Shown here: positions 42,665 to 51,716 of the stretch, one piece after another | Layout of the letters: every line of letters begins with the position of its first letter | How positions within the stretch are numbered: position 1 is the stretch's first letter | NCBI RefSeq assembly: GCF_003725695.1 | Contig: NZ_RJSE01000003.1 | Span: 568,026 to 632,025 of the forward strand | Length of the DNA: 64,000 bases | From: Nocardioides marmoriginsengisoli | Lineage (GTDB): Bacteria > Actinomycetota > Actinomycetes > Propionibacteriales > Nocardioidaceae | Direction of reading: 5' to 3' | Translations under genes and position numbers: made by a program | The notes under the pieces: model-generated | Database searches by the model: none | What the model was told of the DNA's origin: nothing | The model's input: the letters and a program-made list of their open reading frames with translations, nothing else

Positions 42665-44722
42665 CTACCCGACCCAGAAACCCCTCGAACCGCCGAACCA
42701 CCCGCCGAAGGTGCTCTCCGCCGCCGCCGCGGTGCTCCCCCGCCCTCCGCGCGATCCCAGGTAGCTGCCGACCACGGCCGCACCGAGGTCGTCCAGCTCG
42801 GGCGCGACGACCCGGCCGTCCACCCGCTTGGCCATCGAGTCGATGAACCGGGCCAGCCCGGGGTCCTCGCCGAGCCGGAAGAACGTCACCTGAGCACCCA
42901 GCCGGCCGGCGTTGTCCAGCTCGCGCACGCTGTACGCGATCGTCAGCGGGTGCGGCGGGTAGGAGAAGTAGACCTCCCCGTCCGGCTCCAGGTGCGAGGT
43001 CGGCTCGCCGTCGGTCACGATCAGCAGCACCGGCTGCGCGTTCGGGTGCTTGCGGAAGAACCGGTTGGCGAGCAGCAGGCCGTGGTGCAGGTTGGTGCCC
43101 TTGGCCCACATCGAGTCCAGGGCGGTGAGCTGCTCGATCTCCATCACCTCGGCGTGCCGGCCGAACCCGATCAGCTGAAGGTGGTCGCCGCGGAACCTGC
43201 TGGTCACCAGCTGGTGCAGCGCCAGCGCGGTCCGCTTCATCGGCACCCAGCGGCCGTCCATCGCCATCGAGAACGACGTGTCGACCAGCAGCGCGACGGC
43301 CGCCTGGGTGCGGGCCTCGGTCTCCTGGACCTCGACGTCGGCCAGCTCGAAGAGCCGGCCGGACCCGTCTCCGTCCGCGGCCCGGCGCCGTGCCGCGTTC
43401 AGCACCGTGCGTGGGATGTCCCACGGCTCGGTGTCCCCGAAGGCCCACTCCCGGGTCGCTCCGCTGCGCTCCCCCGCAGCGCCCGCCTGACGCAGGTCGC
43501 GCTCGCCCTGGCGGCCGGAGATCCGGTTCGCGACGTCCTTGAGCAGGGCCTTGCCGAGCTGGCGCATCGCCTTGGGCGAGAGCCGGAGCTGGCCGTCCGA
43601 GGTGCGCTTGAGGTAGCCGGAGTCGCGCAGCGCCCGCTCGAGCTCCTGCAGCGTCCGGGCGTCGACGGCAGCGGCGTCGCCGAGCTGGCGGGCGAGCTTG
43701 TCGAGGTCGAGGTCGTCCATCCGGGCGCCGCCGTACGCCTGGGACAGCTGCTCGGAGAGCGCGTCGAGCTCGGCGAGGTCCTGGAGGGCGCCGGTGCCGT
43801 CACCGAGGCCCAGCCCCTCCTCGCCGCCGAACTGCTCGGAACCGCCCCAGTCCTCCCCGGGCCGCAGCGCCTGCAGGTTCTGGTCGAGCCGGTTCAGGCC
43901 CTCCATCAGCTCGGGTGATCCGAACGCCTGGGCGGAGAGCTCCATCAGCTCGCGGCGCTGCTCCGGCGTCATCGAGTTGAGCATCCGTTGCGCGGCGGCG
44001 GAACGCTGCGCGAGCGCGTCCATCAGCTCGTCGATGTTCTGCGGGTTCTCCGGGAAGAACGATCCGTGCTTCGCCATGAACTCGGCGAAGTCCTCAGGCG
44101 TGTCCGTCCCGGCCCGGTTCTTCTCCAGCAGCTCGTTGAGGTCGCCGAGCATCTCGTTGATGGCGGCCCGGTCCTCCTCGGTCGCACCCTCCATCGCCTG
44201 CTTCATGCCCTTGAACCGCTGGTCGAGCAGCTCCCGGCCGAGCAGGTCCTTGATCTTCTCGTAGTCGGCGCGCGCCTCCGCGCTCTGCCAGTCGTACGAC
44301 GCCAGCTCGCTGACCGCGGCGGCGGTGGACGGCGGCAGGTTGCCCAGCTGCAGCTCCCGGAACGCCCGGTCGCCGTCGTCGAGGTCGACGTCCCGGGCCA
44401 GCTGCCCGCGCTCGGCCAGGACCGCCTTGTCGAGGAGCTCGCGAACCTCGTTCAGGGTCCCGTCGAGGTTGTGCTTCGCGAGCAGCTCCTGGCGCTTCCG
44501 GGCCACCTCGCGGGCAAGCTCGTCCAGGCCGCGACCGTCGCGTCCGCCCCGGCGCAGGAACTCCTGCATCGCGCGCTCCGGCGAGTAGCCGGCCATCACG
44601 TCCTCGCCGATGTGCCCCAGCGCCTCGGCCAGGTCGACCGGCGGGGCGAGCGGGTCGGGGCCGCCGTCGTACCGGCCGTAGCGGGCCCGATGGCGACCTC
44701 CGGGACGTCGACTAGCCGCCAT
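42665..44722 (-). CDS. VWA-domain protein, partner of the MoxR-like ATPase
   Basis: A 685-residue cytoplasmic protein. The first 450 residues are highly charged helices with Gly/Arg patches. A von Willebrand A domain follows, with MIDAS motif DTSFSM near residue 480 and TDGEPTSH near 565. Together with the next gene it forms the common AAA+/VWA pair, thought to remodel protein complexes or insert metals. ATG 44722 overlaps the ATPase gene by 11 bases; an upstream in-frame start only extends into that gene. Confidence 0.88.
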   Translation of the reverse strand: MAASRRPGGRHRARYGRYDGGPDPLAPPVDLAEALGHIGEDVMAGYSPERAMQEFLRRGGRDGRGLDELAREVARKRQELLAKHNLDGTLNEVRELLDKAVLAERGQLARDVDLDDGDRAFRELQLGNLPPSTAAAVSELASYDWQSAEARADYEKIKDLLGRELLDQRFKGMKQAMEGATEEDRAAINEMLGDLNELLEKNRAGTDTPEDFAEFMAKHGSFFPENPQNIDELMDALAQRSAAAQRMLNSMTPEQRRELMELSAQAFGSPELMEGLNRLDQNLQALRPGEDWGGSEQFGGEEGLGLGDGTGALQDLAELDALSEQLSQAYGGARMDDLDLDKLARQLGDAAAVDARTLQELERALRDSGYLKRTSDGQLRLSPKAMRQLGKALLKDVANRISGRQGERDLRQAGAAGERSGATREWAFGDTEPWDIPRTVLNAARRRAADGDGSGRLFELADVEVQETEARTQAAVALLVDTSFSMAMDGRWVPMKRTALALHQLVTSRFRGDHLQLIGFGRHAEVMEIEQLTALDSMWAKGTNLHHGLLLANRFFRKHPNAQPVLLIVTDGEPTSHLEPDGEVYFSYPPHPLTIAYSVRELDNAGRLGAQVTFFRLGEDPGLARFIDSMAKRVDGRVVAPELDDLGAAVVGSYLGSRGGRGSTAAAAESTFGGWFGGSRGFWVG

Positions 44723-46136
44723 AGACCGTTGCGCCCCCGGACTCGTCCTTGGCAACCTTGCGGGCCAGGTAGAGGCCCTCGAGCGCCAGCTCGATCGCGC
44801 CGGCGCGCTGGCCGTCGTTGGTGGCGTGCACCCGGTCGGCGAGCTGGTCGTAGAGGTCGGACTCGCTGGCCTCGACCGGCGGCAGCTCCGGCACGCTGGC
44901 CAGCAGCTCGGCCGCGGTGACCTGCTCGCCGGTGGTGATCGCGGCGCCGTCCTCCAGCGCGTCCACGAGCAGCGCCAGGTCGAGACCGGCCAGCCGCTCG
45001 CGGACGACCTCGGCGGTCGCGGTCCGCAGCAGGTGGGTCAGGATCTCGTCCTCGCGCCCCTCCTCCCCGGTCTCGAACTCGATCTTGCCGCCGAGCACGT
45101 CGACGGCCGTCTGCAGATCGACCACCCGGGCCACCGCCTCCGGCTCGCCCTGCGCGGTCGCGCGGTGCAGCGCCGCGGCGCCGATGGTCTCGGCACCGGC
45201 GATCGCGAACCGGGCACTGACCCCGGAGCGCTGGTCGACCGACTGGCTCGCCCGCAGCGCCCGGGTGAACCGGGCCAGGATCTCGATCAGGTGGTCCGGG
45301 ACGTCCGCGACCAGGTGCGCCTCCTGGCGGATCACCGCGATCTCGTCCTCGACCTCGATCGGGTAGTGGGTCCGGATCTCGGCACCGAACCGGTCCTTGA
45401 GCGGGGTGATGATCCGGCCGCGGTTGGTGTAGTCCTCCGGGTTCGCGCTGGCGACCACCAGCACATCGACCGGCAGCCGCAGCACGTACCCGCGGATCTG
45501 GATGTCGCGCTCCTCCATCACGTTGAGCATCGCCACCTGGATCCGCTCGGCCAGGTCGGGGAGCTCGTTGATCGCGACGATGCCGCGGTGGCTGCGCGGG
45601 ATCAGCCCGAAGTGGATCGTCTCCGGATCGCCCAGGGTGCGGCCCTCGGCGACCTTCATCGGGTCGACGTCACCGATCAGGTCGGCCACGCTGGTGTCCG
45701 GGGTGGCGAGCTTCTCGGCGTACCGCTCGTCGCGGCTGACCCAGCTGATCCGCAGGTCGTCGCCGTACGCCGCGACCGCCTGCTTCGAGGTGACCGTGAT
45801 CGGCTCGTACGGGTGCTCGCCGAGCTCGGAGCCGGAGATCACCGGCGTCCACTCGTCGAGCAGCCCGACCAGGGTGCGCAGCAGCCGGGTCTTGCCCTGC
45901 CCGCGCTCGCCGAGCAGCACGATGTCGTGGCCGGCGATCAGGGCCCGCTCGACCTGCGGGATGACCGTGGTCTCGAAGCCGTGCAGGCCCGGCCACGGGT
46001 CCCGGCCCTCGCGCAGCGCGTCGAGCAGGTTGTCGCGCAGCTCGGTGCGGAGCGACTTCTGGACGTGGCCGGAGGCGCGGAGCTCTCCGAGGGTCGCGGT
46101 GGTGGGGGCGGGGTTCGGGGAGTGCGTAGAGGTCAC
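44712..46136 (-). CDS. AAA+ ATPase (MoxR/magnesium chelatase ChlI-like)
   Basis: A 474-residue AAA+ protein. Walker A GERGQGKT is at residues 76-83, Walker B IVAINELPDL near 190, and sensor-1 in VLVVASANPEDY near 235. The C-terminal lid is enriched in acidic residues. Paired with the VWA protein it resembles a ChlI/ChlD-like unit; no chlorophyll or cobalamin genes are present, so the client is unknown. GTG 46136 is supported by TAGCCT six bases upstream. Confidence 0.9.
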   Translation of the reverse strand: MTSTHSPNPAPTTATLGELRASGHVQKSLRTELRDNLLDALREGRDPWPGLHGFETTVIPQVERALIAGHDIVLLGERGQGKTRLLRTLVGLLDEWTPVISGSELGEHPYEPITVTSKQAVAAYGDDLRISWVSRDERYAEKLATPDTSVADLIGDVDPMKVAEGRTLGDPETIHFGLIPRSHRGIVAINELPDLAERIQVAMLNVMEERDIQIRGYVLRLPVDVLVVASANPEDYTNRGRIITPLKDRFGAEIRTHYPIEVEDEIAVIRQEAHLVADVPDHLIEILARFTRALRASQSVDQRSGVSARFAIAGAETIGAAALHRATAQGEPEAVARVVDLQTAVDVLGGKIEFETGEEGREDEILTHLLRTATAEVVRERLAGLDLALLVDALEDGAAITTGEQVTAAELLASVPELPPVEASESDLYDQLADRVHATNDGQRAGAIELALEGLYLARKVAKDESGGATVYGG

Positions 46137-46142
46137 TCCTGC

Positions 46143-46148
46143 AGGCTA
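46143..46148 (-). promoter_or_regulatory. -10 hexamer TAGCCT, leaderless promoter for the ATPase gene
   Basis: Minus-strand TAGCCT is followed by six bases and GTG 46136. Confidence 0.5.
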
Positions 46149-46194
46149 CTCAGGCACCGGTGCTCCGCGAACCCGAATAACCAGGTCGCCGCGA

Positions 46195-46200
46195 TAGCCT
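46195..46200 (+). promoter_or_regulatory. -10 hexamer TAGCCT, leaderless promoter for the YchJ-like gene
   Basis: TAGCCT is followed by seven bases and ATG 46208. With the hexamer at 46143 it makes a back-to-back pair in a 71-base gap. Confidence 0.5.
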
Positions 46201-46207
46201 GCGCCGC

Positions 46208-46615
46208 ATGTCCGCGTTCGCGCCCTCGGAATCCCGCCCGCCCGATGCCTGCCCGTGCGGCTCGGGTGCCGGCTACGCGGCCTGCTGCGGGCCGTTGCAC
46301 CGCAACGAGCGGCAGGCCGCGACCCCGGAGGAGCTGATGCGCTCGCGGTACAGCGCGTACGTCGTGGGCGCCTGGGACCACCTCTTCCGCAGCTGGCACC
46401 CGCGCACCCGTCCCGACGACGTGACCCCCGACGAGCACCTGGCCTGGACCGGGTTGGAGATCCTGGCGGCGCCGGAGCCCGTCGAGGACTCCGGCGAGGT
46501 CGAGTTCCGGGCGCACTGGACCTGGTCGGGCCGATCGGGCGCGCTGCACGAGCGCAGCCGGTTCAGCCGGCGCGGCGGCCGCTGGGTGTACGTCGACGGC
46601 GACGAGCTCGACTGA
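46208..46615 (+). CDS. YchJ-family protein with SEC-C zinc motif
   Basis: A 135-residue protein. The N-terminal SEC-C motif CPCGSGAGYAACCGP (residues 15-29) binds zinc, and the rest is the NTF2-like YchJ domain (ATPEELMRSRYSAYVVGAWDHLFRSWHP). Members are conserved but without a proven function; SEC-C motifs often mediate ribosome or SecA contacts. It converges on the lipoprotein gene with four bases between stops. Confidence 0.92.
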   Translation: MSAFAPSESRPPDACPCGSGAGYAACCGPLHRNERQAATPEELMRSRYSAYVVGAWDHLFRSWHPRTRPDDVTPDEHLAWTGLEILAAPEPVEDSGEVEFRAHWTWSGRSGALHERSRFSRRGGRWVYVDGDELD

Positions 46616-46619
46616 GCCG

Positions 46620-47012
46620 TCAGCAGGTCGCCTGGATGTAGGTGTCCAGGTCGAGCAGGTGCTTGCTCTCCGCCGAGCTCAGGTTCCGGGTGCGCCCGCG
46701 GAAGTCCGGCCCGTCCTTGGAGTCGACCATCCGCTCCACCAGCTCCACGAACCCGGCCCGCGCGCTCGCCTCGATGTCGTTCGGCGTCCCGACCGCGGCG
46801 AGCCGGCGGGCGGCCTTCAGCCCGTTCTTGAAGCCCTTGGAGCCCGAGAAGGCGGCTCCGGCCGCGCAGAAGTCCTCCTTCGCGGCGGCCTTCGGCACCT
46901 CCGTGCAGCCCGAGGTGGAGCTGCCCGAGCAGAACTCGGAGTCCCCGCTCCCGCCGCCGCACCCGGACGCCACCAGGGCGACCGCCGCTACCGCGACGAG
47001 GTACTTCCGCAC
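46620..47012 (-). CDS. Small lipoprotein
   Basis: A 130-residue exported lipoprotein: MRKYLVAVAAVALVASGC gives acylated Cys18. The mature part is Gly/Ser-rich with four further cysteines near its start, then helical (KGFKNGLKAARRLAAVGTP, FVELVERMVDS), ending in Cys. GTG 47012 is chosen because GGAGG lies seven bases upstream; ATG 47018 is two codons further out but sits on the ribosome site. No family recognised. Confidence 0.75.
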   Translation of the reverse strand: MRKYLVAVAAVALVASGCGGGSGDSEFCSGSSTSGCTEVPKAAAKEDFCAAGAAFSGSKGFKNGLKAARRLAAVGTPNDIEASARAGFVELVERMVDSKDGPDFRGRTRNLSSAESKHLLDLDTYIQATC

Positions 47013-47055
47013 GCCCATGCCTCCAGTGCTCAACCCGGGGTTCGTCTCCGGTCGG

Positions 47056-48573
47056 TCACCGTACCGGAAGCACCGGGTCGACCAGTCCGAGGAGGGCGCC
47101 GATGCCGGTGCTGATGGTGTTGATCAGGCCGCCGCTGCCGCCGTTGGGACCGCCGAACGCACCCGGCTTGACCGGCGCCCACGAGTTCACCAGGGCCGCC
47201 GGGACGTACCCGTGCCGGACCCGCTGCGGGTGGTCGCCGACCGGGAGGAAGGCGAGCTCACGCGCGGTGTCGAAGTCGAGCACCGCCACCGCGTCGGAGT
47301 CGCTGAGCGAGATCCAGCAGGTGTTGTGCAGGCCCTCGGTGGTCCAGTACGGCTTGAGGTAGTCGTGGCCGGTGCTGGCCTTGTCGAAGATCTTCGCCTT
47401 GCCGGTACGACGGTCCACGAACGCGGCGTAGTCGTCCATGGTGCCGGCCGCGCAGAGCGTGGTCCCGGCCGAGTTCATCGACAACCCGTGGTGGGCGGAG
47501 TCGTTGACGTAGTTCTCCAGCGGCATCTTCGGGACCCGGTTCGGCAGGTTGATCAGCCGCTTCACCGCACCGACCCGCGGCTCGGGGATGCCGCCCGCGG
47601 TGTAGCTGACCTTGCCGTCCTTGTCCGGCGCCTGGGTGTCGAACTCGACGATGCCGTGGAAGTAGGACACCTGGAAGTAGAGGTAGCGCTGGTCCGGAGC
47701 GACCGCCATCGGCCGGACCGCCGAGCTCATCCCGTCGTACCCGGCCTCCTTGAGCTCCTTGCCCATGTCCCAGCGGTACTTGATGCTGAAGTCGTCGTTG
47801 TTGACGATCTCGTACCAGCGGTGACCCTTGAGCAGGTCGTGCAGCGGGCCGATCTTGATCGGGCCGATCGAGTGCTGGTCGCCGGGGAGGTACACCTTGC
47901 CGATCGAGGCGTGGTAGATCAGGCTGCCGTCCGGCGAGTAGTTGTTCTCGTGCGGGGTCTCCCCCGACGGGAACGTCCGCATCCGGTCGCCCATCTTGAT
48001 CTGCTTGCCCGCGACGGTCTCGTCGACCATCGAGTACTCGATCACCTGGTTCTTGGTGGAGTCGCTGACCAGCAGCCGGCGCCCGTCCGGGGAGACGCCC
48101 ATGTGGTCGGTCCGGAAGCCGTCCATCTGCTGCTCACGGACGATGCTGTCGGTGCGGCCGGCGGTGGCCTTGGCCAGGTCGATCCAGACCACGTCGGCGA
48201 AGCTCGGCCGGGAGACGGCGACGTACCGGCCGTCCTTGGTGGTGAACATGTCGTCGACGTACTGGTCGTGGCCCTCGCCCGGGCCCTGCTGGATCAGGTA
48301 GTAGAACGCCAGCTGGGCCGGGTTCTTCTTGATGTCGGCGATCTCCTGGGCCTTGTCCGGGATGAAGTTCACCCCGGTCTTGAGCAGCTTCAGGGTGTGC
48401 GCGTCGACGATCGTCGCGGTGCCGGCCCAGTTGTTGCCGACCAGCATCACGTCGCGCAGCGGCGTCTTCCCGGCCGCGGCGGCTGCCGGGCCCTTCCGGC
48501 CGAGCAGGTCACCGTCGCTGAAGAGCAGGGCCGCCAGGACGAAGAAGAGCGAGAACGCAGCAGTACGACGCAT
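47056..48573 (-). CDS. Secreted beta-propeller protein (YVTN/YncE-like)
   Basis: A 505-residue exported protein with a signal peptide (residues 1-20). The mature part contains repeated propeller blades (TIVDAHTLKLLKTG, DGRYVAVSRPSFADVVWIDLA, GVSPDGRRLLVSDSTKNQVIEYS, SPDGSLIYHASIG, ISLSDSDAVAVLDFDTARELAFLPVG) like YncE or cytochrome cd1 propellers. No heme motif is present. Probably a cell-surface binding protein. ATG 48573 starts the signal peptide; an upstream in-frame start adds only a few polar residues. A proline/alanine-rich membrane-anchored gene lies 29 bases upstream. Confidence 0.82.
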   Translation of the reverse strand: MRRTAAFSLFFVLAALLFSDGDLLGRKGPAAAAAGKTPLRDVMLVGNNWAGTATIVDAHTLKLLKTGVNFIPDKAQEIADIKKNPAQLAFYYLIQQGPGEGHDQYVDDMFTTKDGRYVAVSRPSFADVVWIDLAKATAGRTDSIVREQQMDGFRTDHMGVSPDGRRLLVSDSTKNQVIEYSMVDETVAGKQIKMGDRMRTFPSGETPHENNYSPDGSLIYHASIGKVYLPGDQHSIGPIKIGPLHDLLKGHRWYEIVNNDDFSIKYRWDMGKELKEAGYDGMSSAVRPMAVAPDQRYLYFQVSYFHGIVEFDTQAPDKDGKVSYTAGGIPEPRVGAVKRLINLPNRVPKMPLENYVNDSAHHGLSMNSAGTTLCAAGTMDDYAAFVDRRTGKAKIFDKASTGHDYLKPYWTTEGLHNTCWISLSDSDAVAVLDFDTARELAFLPVGDHPQRVRHGYVPAALVNSWAPVKPGAFGGPNGGSGGLINTISTGIGALLGLVDPVLPVR

Positions 48574-48602
48574 GCACCGATAACGACACGGACCGGTGCC
48601 GG

Positions 48603-49040
48603 TCACGCACCGTCGGGCTTGCGGCGGAATCCGATCCGGGTGAATTCGCCCAGCACCAGGAGCAGGAACCCCGCGGCTCCGAGCTTCCAGGAGAGCTCCT
48701 CGGAGCGGCTGACGCCCTGATCCGCGACCGGGTCGGCCGCGGATCCGTCCGCGGCCGGGGTCGCGCGGCCGGTCGGCCTCGCTCCCGGTCGCTTCTTCGT
48801 GCCGGCCTTCCCCGGGGTCGCGGCGGGCTCGCTCGCGGGAGCCCCGAGGTCGCCACCCGGAGCGCCGGGCGTCACCTCGTACGTCGGCCCGGACGACGGC
48901 CGCACGGTCGGGGTCGGCGCCGTGATCCCCGGCGGCACCAGCGGGGGCGGCGGCTCGTCGGCGGCGGCCGGGCCCGCACCGGGACCGAACGTCACTAGCA
49001 CCATCGCTGCCGCCGTGGCAGCGGCCCGGGATCGCTTCAC
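48603..49040 (-). CDS. Exported Pro/Ala-rich protein with C-terminal membrane anchor
   Basis: A 145-residue protein: signal peptide (1-27, AAADE), a disordered Pro/Ala/Gly/Thr-rich stretch (28-110), then one membrane helix (about 117-130, LGAAGFLLLVLGEF) and a short basic tail. The layout is like sortase-type or stalk proteins but no LPXTG is seen. It precedes the propeller gene by 29 bases and may anchor or display it. Confidence 0.7.
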   Translation of the reverse strand: MKRSRAAATAAAMVLVTFGPGAGPAAADEPPPPLVPPGITAPTPTVRPSSGPTYEVTPGAPGGDLGAPASEPAATPGKAGTKKRPGARPTGRATPAADGSAADPVADQGVSRSEELSWKLGAAGFLLLVLGEFTRIGFRRKPDGA

Positions 49041-49097
49041 CTGGTGCTCAACGATCCCGGGGGCACCCGCGTCACGATCCCGCCGGCGTCAAGGCGG

Positions 49098-50288
49098 TCA
49101 GCGCGCGACGATGACCGACGAACCGTGGCCGAACAGGCCCTGGTTCGCGGTGATGCCGATCCGGGCGCCCTCGACCTGACGGCCCTCGGCCTGGCCGCGG
49201 AGCTGCCAGGTGAGTTCGCAGACCTGCGCCAGCGCCTGGGCCGGGACCGCCTCGCCGAAGCAGGCCAGACCGCCCGACGGGTTGACCGGGATCCGGCCGC
49301 CGAGGGTGGTGTCGCCGGCCCGGAGCAGCTGCTCGGCCTCACCGCGCTTGCAGAGCGCCAGGTCCTCGATCCAGTCCAGCTCGAGCGCGGTCGAGAGGTC
49401 GTACACCTCGGCCACGTCGACGTCCTCGGGACTGATCCCGGCCTCCTCGTAGGCGGCTTGCGCGATCGACTCCTTGAACGTGAACTCCGGCACGCCGCCG
49501 GCCGAGGACTCCGTCGACATCAGCGGCATGTCGATGACGGTGTTCGGGAAGGTCGGGGTGACCGTGGAGATCGCCTTGATCCTGACTCCCCCGCCCAGGT
49601 TGTGCTTGGCGGCGTACTCGGTCGAGCACAGGATCACCGCGGCGGCACCGTCGGAGGTCGCGCAGATGTCGAGCAGGTGCAGCGGGTCGGCCACGATCGC
49701 CGAGCTCAGCACCTCCTCGGCGACGACCTCCTTGCGGTAGCGCGCGTTCGGGTTGCTCAGGCCGTGCTTGGCGTTCTTGACCTTGACCTGGGCGAAGTCC
49801 TCGCTGGTCGCGCCGTACAGGTCCATCCGGCGGCGCGCGTAGAGCGCGAAGTAGGCCGGGTTGGTCATGCCGAGCAGCCGGAACCGCAGCCAGTCCGGGT
49901 CGTCCCAGCGCTCGCCGGCGTTGGGGGCCAGGAACCCCTTCGGGGTGGTGTCGGCGCCGACCACGAGGGCCACCTCGGAGAGGCCGGCGAGGATCCGGGC
50001 GCGGGCGGTGTCCAGGGCCTGGGCACCGGTCGCGCAGGCGGCGTAGCTGGTCGCGACCCGGGCCCCGTTCCAGCCGAGCGCCTGGCCGAAGGTCGCCCCG
50101 GCGACGTAGCCGCCGTACCCGTTGCGGACGGTCTCACCGCCGACGATCAGGTCCACGTCGGTCCACGGGATCCCGGCGTCCGCCAGCGCCGCGCGGGCCG
50201 CCACGACGCCGTACTCGACGAAGTTCTTGCCCCACTTGCCCCAGGGGTGCATGCCGACCCCGGCGATCGCGACGTCGTTGGCAGTCAC
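49098..50288 (-). CDS. Thiolase-family protein, lipid-transfer (Ltp) type
   Basis: A 396-residue thiolase-fold protein. The nucleophile position is kept (SYAACATGAQAL, Cys near 86), but the usual GHP histidine block reads CFGEAVPAQ and the last cysteine motif reads NQGLFGHGSS. This pattern belongs to the SCP-x/Ltp group, which with DUF35 partners cleaves or ligates acyl-CoA in steroid and lipid side-chain breakdown. It is coupled to the DUF35 gene by a four-base overlap (50285-50288). A KstR-like motif lies upstream of the pair. Confidence 0.88.
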   Translation of the reverse strand: MTANDVAIAGVGMHPWGKWGKNFVEYGVVAARAALADAGIPWTDVDLIVGGETVRNGYGGYVAGATFGQALGWNGARVATSYAACATGAQALDTARARILAGLSEVALVVGADTTPKGFLAPNAGERWDDPDWLRFRLLGMTNPAYFALYARRRMDLYGATSEDFAQVKVKNAKHGLSNPNARYRKEVVAEEVLSSAIVADPLHLLDICATSDGAAAVILCSTEYAAKHNLGGGVRIKAISTVTPTFPNTVIDMPLMSTESSAGGVPEFTFKESIAQAAYEEAGISPEDVDVAEVYDLSTALELDWIEDLALCKRGEAEQLLRAGDTTLGGRIPVNPSGGLACFGEAVPAQALAQVCELTWQLRGQAEGRQVEGARIGITANQGLFGHGSSVIVAR

Positions 50289-50764
50289 TGCGCACCTCCA
50301 GGCGTCTCGACGAGCTCGACGTCCGGGCTCGTCACGGGCTTCCAGCGCCAGATGGTGCGGTCGCCGCTGTCGTCGGTGTAGAGGGTCTCGACGACCAGCT
50401 CCATCTCGTCACCGACCTTGAAGTCGTTCACGGTGAAGCCGTCGGCGACCTGGCCGAGCACCACGATGCCCTCGGCGAGCTCGACCGCGGCCAGCGCGAA
50501 CGGGACGTAGGGGTCGGTCGCGGGGATGTACGGCGCCGGCGGCTGGTACTGCGCGTCGGTGTAGGACCAGACGCGGCCCCGGCGGGACAGCTCGGTGTCG
50601 GCGAACTCGTCGCCGTCGCACGCGGGGTTGCGGCAGAAGCCGGCCGTCCGCGGGAAGAACACCGTGCTGCAGGTGGTGCACTCCGACCCGATCAGCGCCG
50701 GCCCGGAGCCGGCTCCGTCCCCGCTCGTGAACCAGCCCTCGATGGCCGGACTTGTCGCCGTCAT
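50285..50764 (-). CDS. DUF35 OB-fold protein, acyl-CoA-binding partner of the thiolase
   Basis: A 159-residue protein with an N-terminal zinc ribbon (CTTC near residues 29-32 and FCRNPAC near 43-49) and a C-terminal OB-fold (RGRVWSYTDAQ, VLGQVADGFTVNDFKVGDEMEL). In Ltp2-ChsH2-type complexes this subunit binds CoA and is required for activity. GGAG lies a few bases before ATG 50764. First gene of the two-gene operon. Confidence 0.9.
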   Translation of the reverse strand: MTATSPAIEGWFTSGDGAGSGPALIGSECTTCSTVFFPRTAGFCRNPACDGDEFADTELSRRGRVWSYTDAQYQPPAPYIPATDPYVPFALAAVELAEGIVVLGQVADGFTVNDFKVGDEMELVVETLYTDDSGDRTIWRWKPVTSPDVELVETPGGAQ

Positions 50765-50817
50765 TTCGCTCCTGGAAGATCGGTACCCGGGAGGGCCGGT
50801 ACGGCCCGTCTCGAAGG

Positions 50818-50831
50818 TAGAACCTGTTCTG
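50818..50831. promoter_or_regulatory. KstR-like palindrome
   Basis: TAGAACCTGTTCTG fits the KstR consensus TnnAACnnGTTnnA at seven of eight fixed positions; the core AGAAC-CT-GTTCT is a perfect palindrome. It sits 54 bases upstream of the DUF35/thiolase operon and 51 bases before the cyclase start on the other strand. Confidence 0.55.
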
Positions 50832-50882
50832 AACTATCTCATGGGTCACCGAGCGGAAACATCGGTGTGTCAGAGTTCAGGC

Positions 50883-51716
50883 GTGCTCGAAGCCACGACG
50901 ACCGCCTGGATCCTGGCCGCGGCCCTGTTCCTGGCCGTGGCCGCCCTGGCCGCCTGCCTGGTCGCGCTGCGCCAGACCCGGGCCGAGCTCGCCGAGGCCA
51001 ACCTGCGGGTCCCGCCGCCGCTGCCCGGAGGTGCCGCCCCGCGAGCCGTGCTGACCGCCGGCACCGCGATGCGCGGCGTGCTGGAGGCGGTCAGCCGGGT
51101 CCGTGAGCAGGGCGTCGGCGGGATGCTGGTCAGCACCCTCGAGGACTTCAACCGGTGGGCCGCCGACCAGCGCGCCGCGATCGGCCGGATGGCGTCCGAG
51201 GACGGCACCGTGACGATCTTCTTCTCCGACATCGAGAACTCCACGCTGATCAACACCCAACTGGGCGACAGCCGCTGGCTCAAGGTGCTCGGCGCCCACG
51301 ACCACCTGGTCGAGACCTACGTCGAGAAGTACCGCGGCCTGATCGTGAAGAGCTTCGGCGACGGGCACATGGTCGTCTTCTCCACCCCGGACCTGGCGAT
51401 CGCCGCGTCGCTGGACATCCAGCGCGCCCTCGGCGCCCACTGGAACCGCAGCCGGGAGCTGCGCCGGACGCCGATCCGGGTGCGGATCGGGCTGCACACC
51501 GGCACCGCGATCGAGCGGGACGGCGACTACTTCGGTCAGAACGTCGCGCTGGCTGCCCGGGTCGCCGCCCAGGCCCAGGGCGGTGAGGTGCTGGTGACCG
51601 GCGAGATCGCCGCAGCGATGGCCGACTACTACGCGTTCACCGAGGCCGAGTCGGTCGAGCTCAAGGGATTCGAGGGCGAGCACGCGCTGTTCCACGTGGA
51701 GGGGGTGGTCGGATGA
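50883..51716 (+). CDS. Membrane-anchored class III adenylate/guanylate cyclase
   Basis: A 277-residue cyclase: one N-terminal membrane helix (about 8-28), a linker helix, then the catalytic domain (105-277). The metal aspartates are Asp116 (FFSDIENS) and Asp160 (FGDG), with Lys156 in VKSFGDG. The usual transition-state Asn of VNLAAR is Ala222 in NVALAAR, although Asn220 is near and Arg226 is kept. Product is probably cAMP. GTG 50883 is chosen since it begins the membrane helix. Translation is coupled to the MBL gene (ATGA). Confidence 0.85.
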   Translation: MLEATTTAWILAAALFLAVAALAACLVALRQTRAELAEANLRVPPPLPGGAAPRAVLTAGTAMRGVLEAVSRVREQGVGGMLVSTLEDFNRWAADQRAAIGRMASEDGTVTIFFSDIENSTLINTQLGDSRWLKVLGAHDHLVETYVEKYRGLIVKSFGDGHMVVFSTPDLAIAASLDIQRALGAHWNRSRELRRTPIRVRIGLHTGTAIERDGDYFGQNVALAARVAAQAQGGEVLVTGEIAAAMADYYAFTEAESVELKGFEGEHALFHVEGVVG

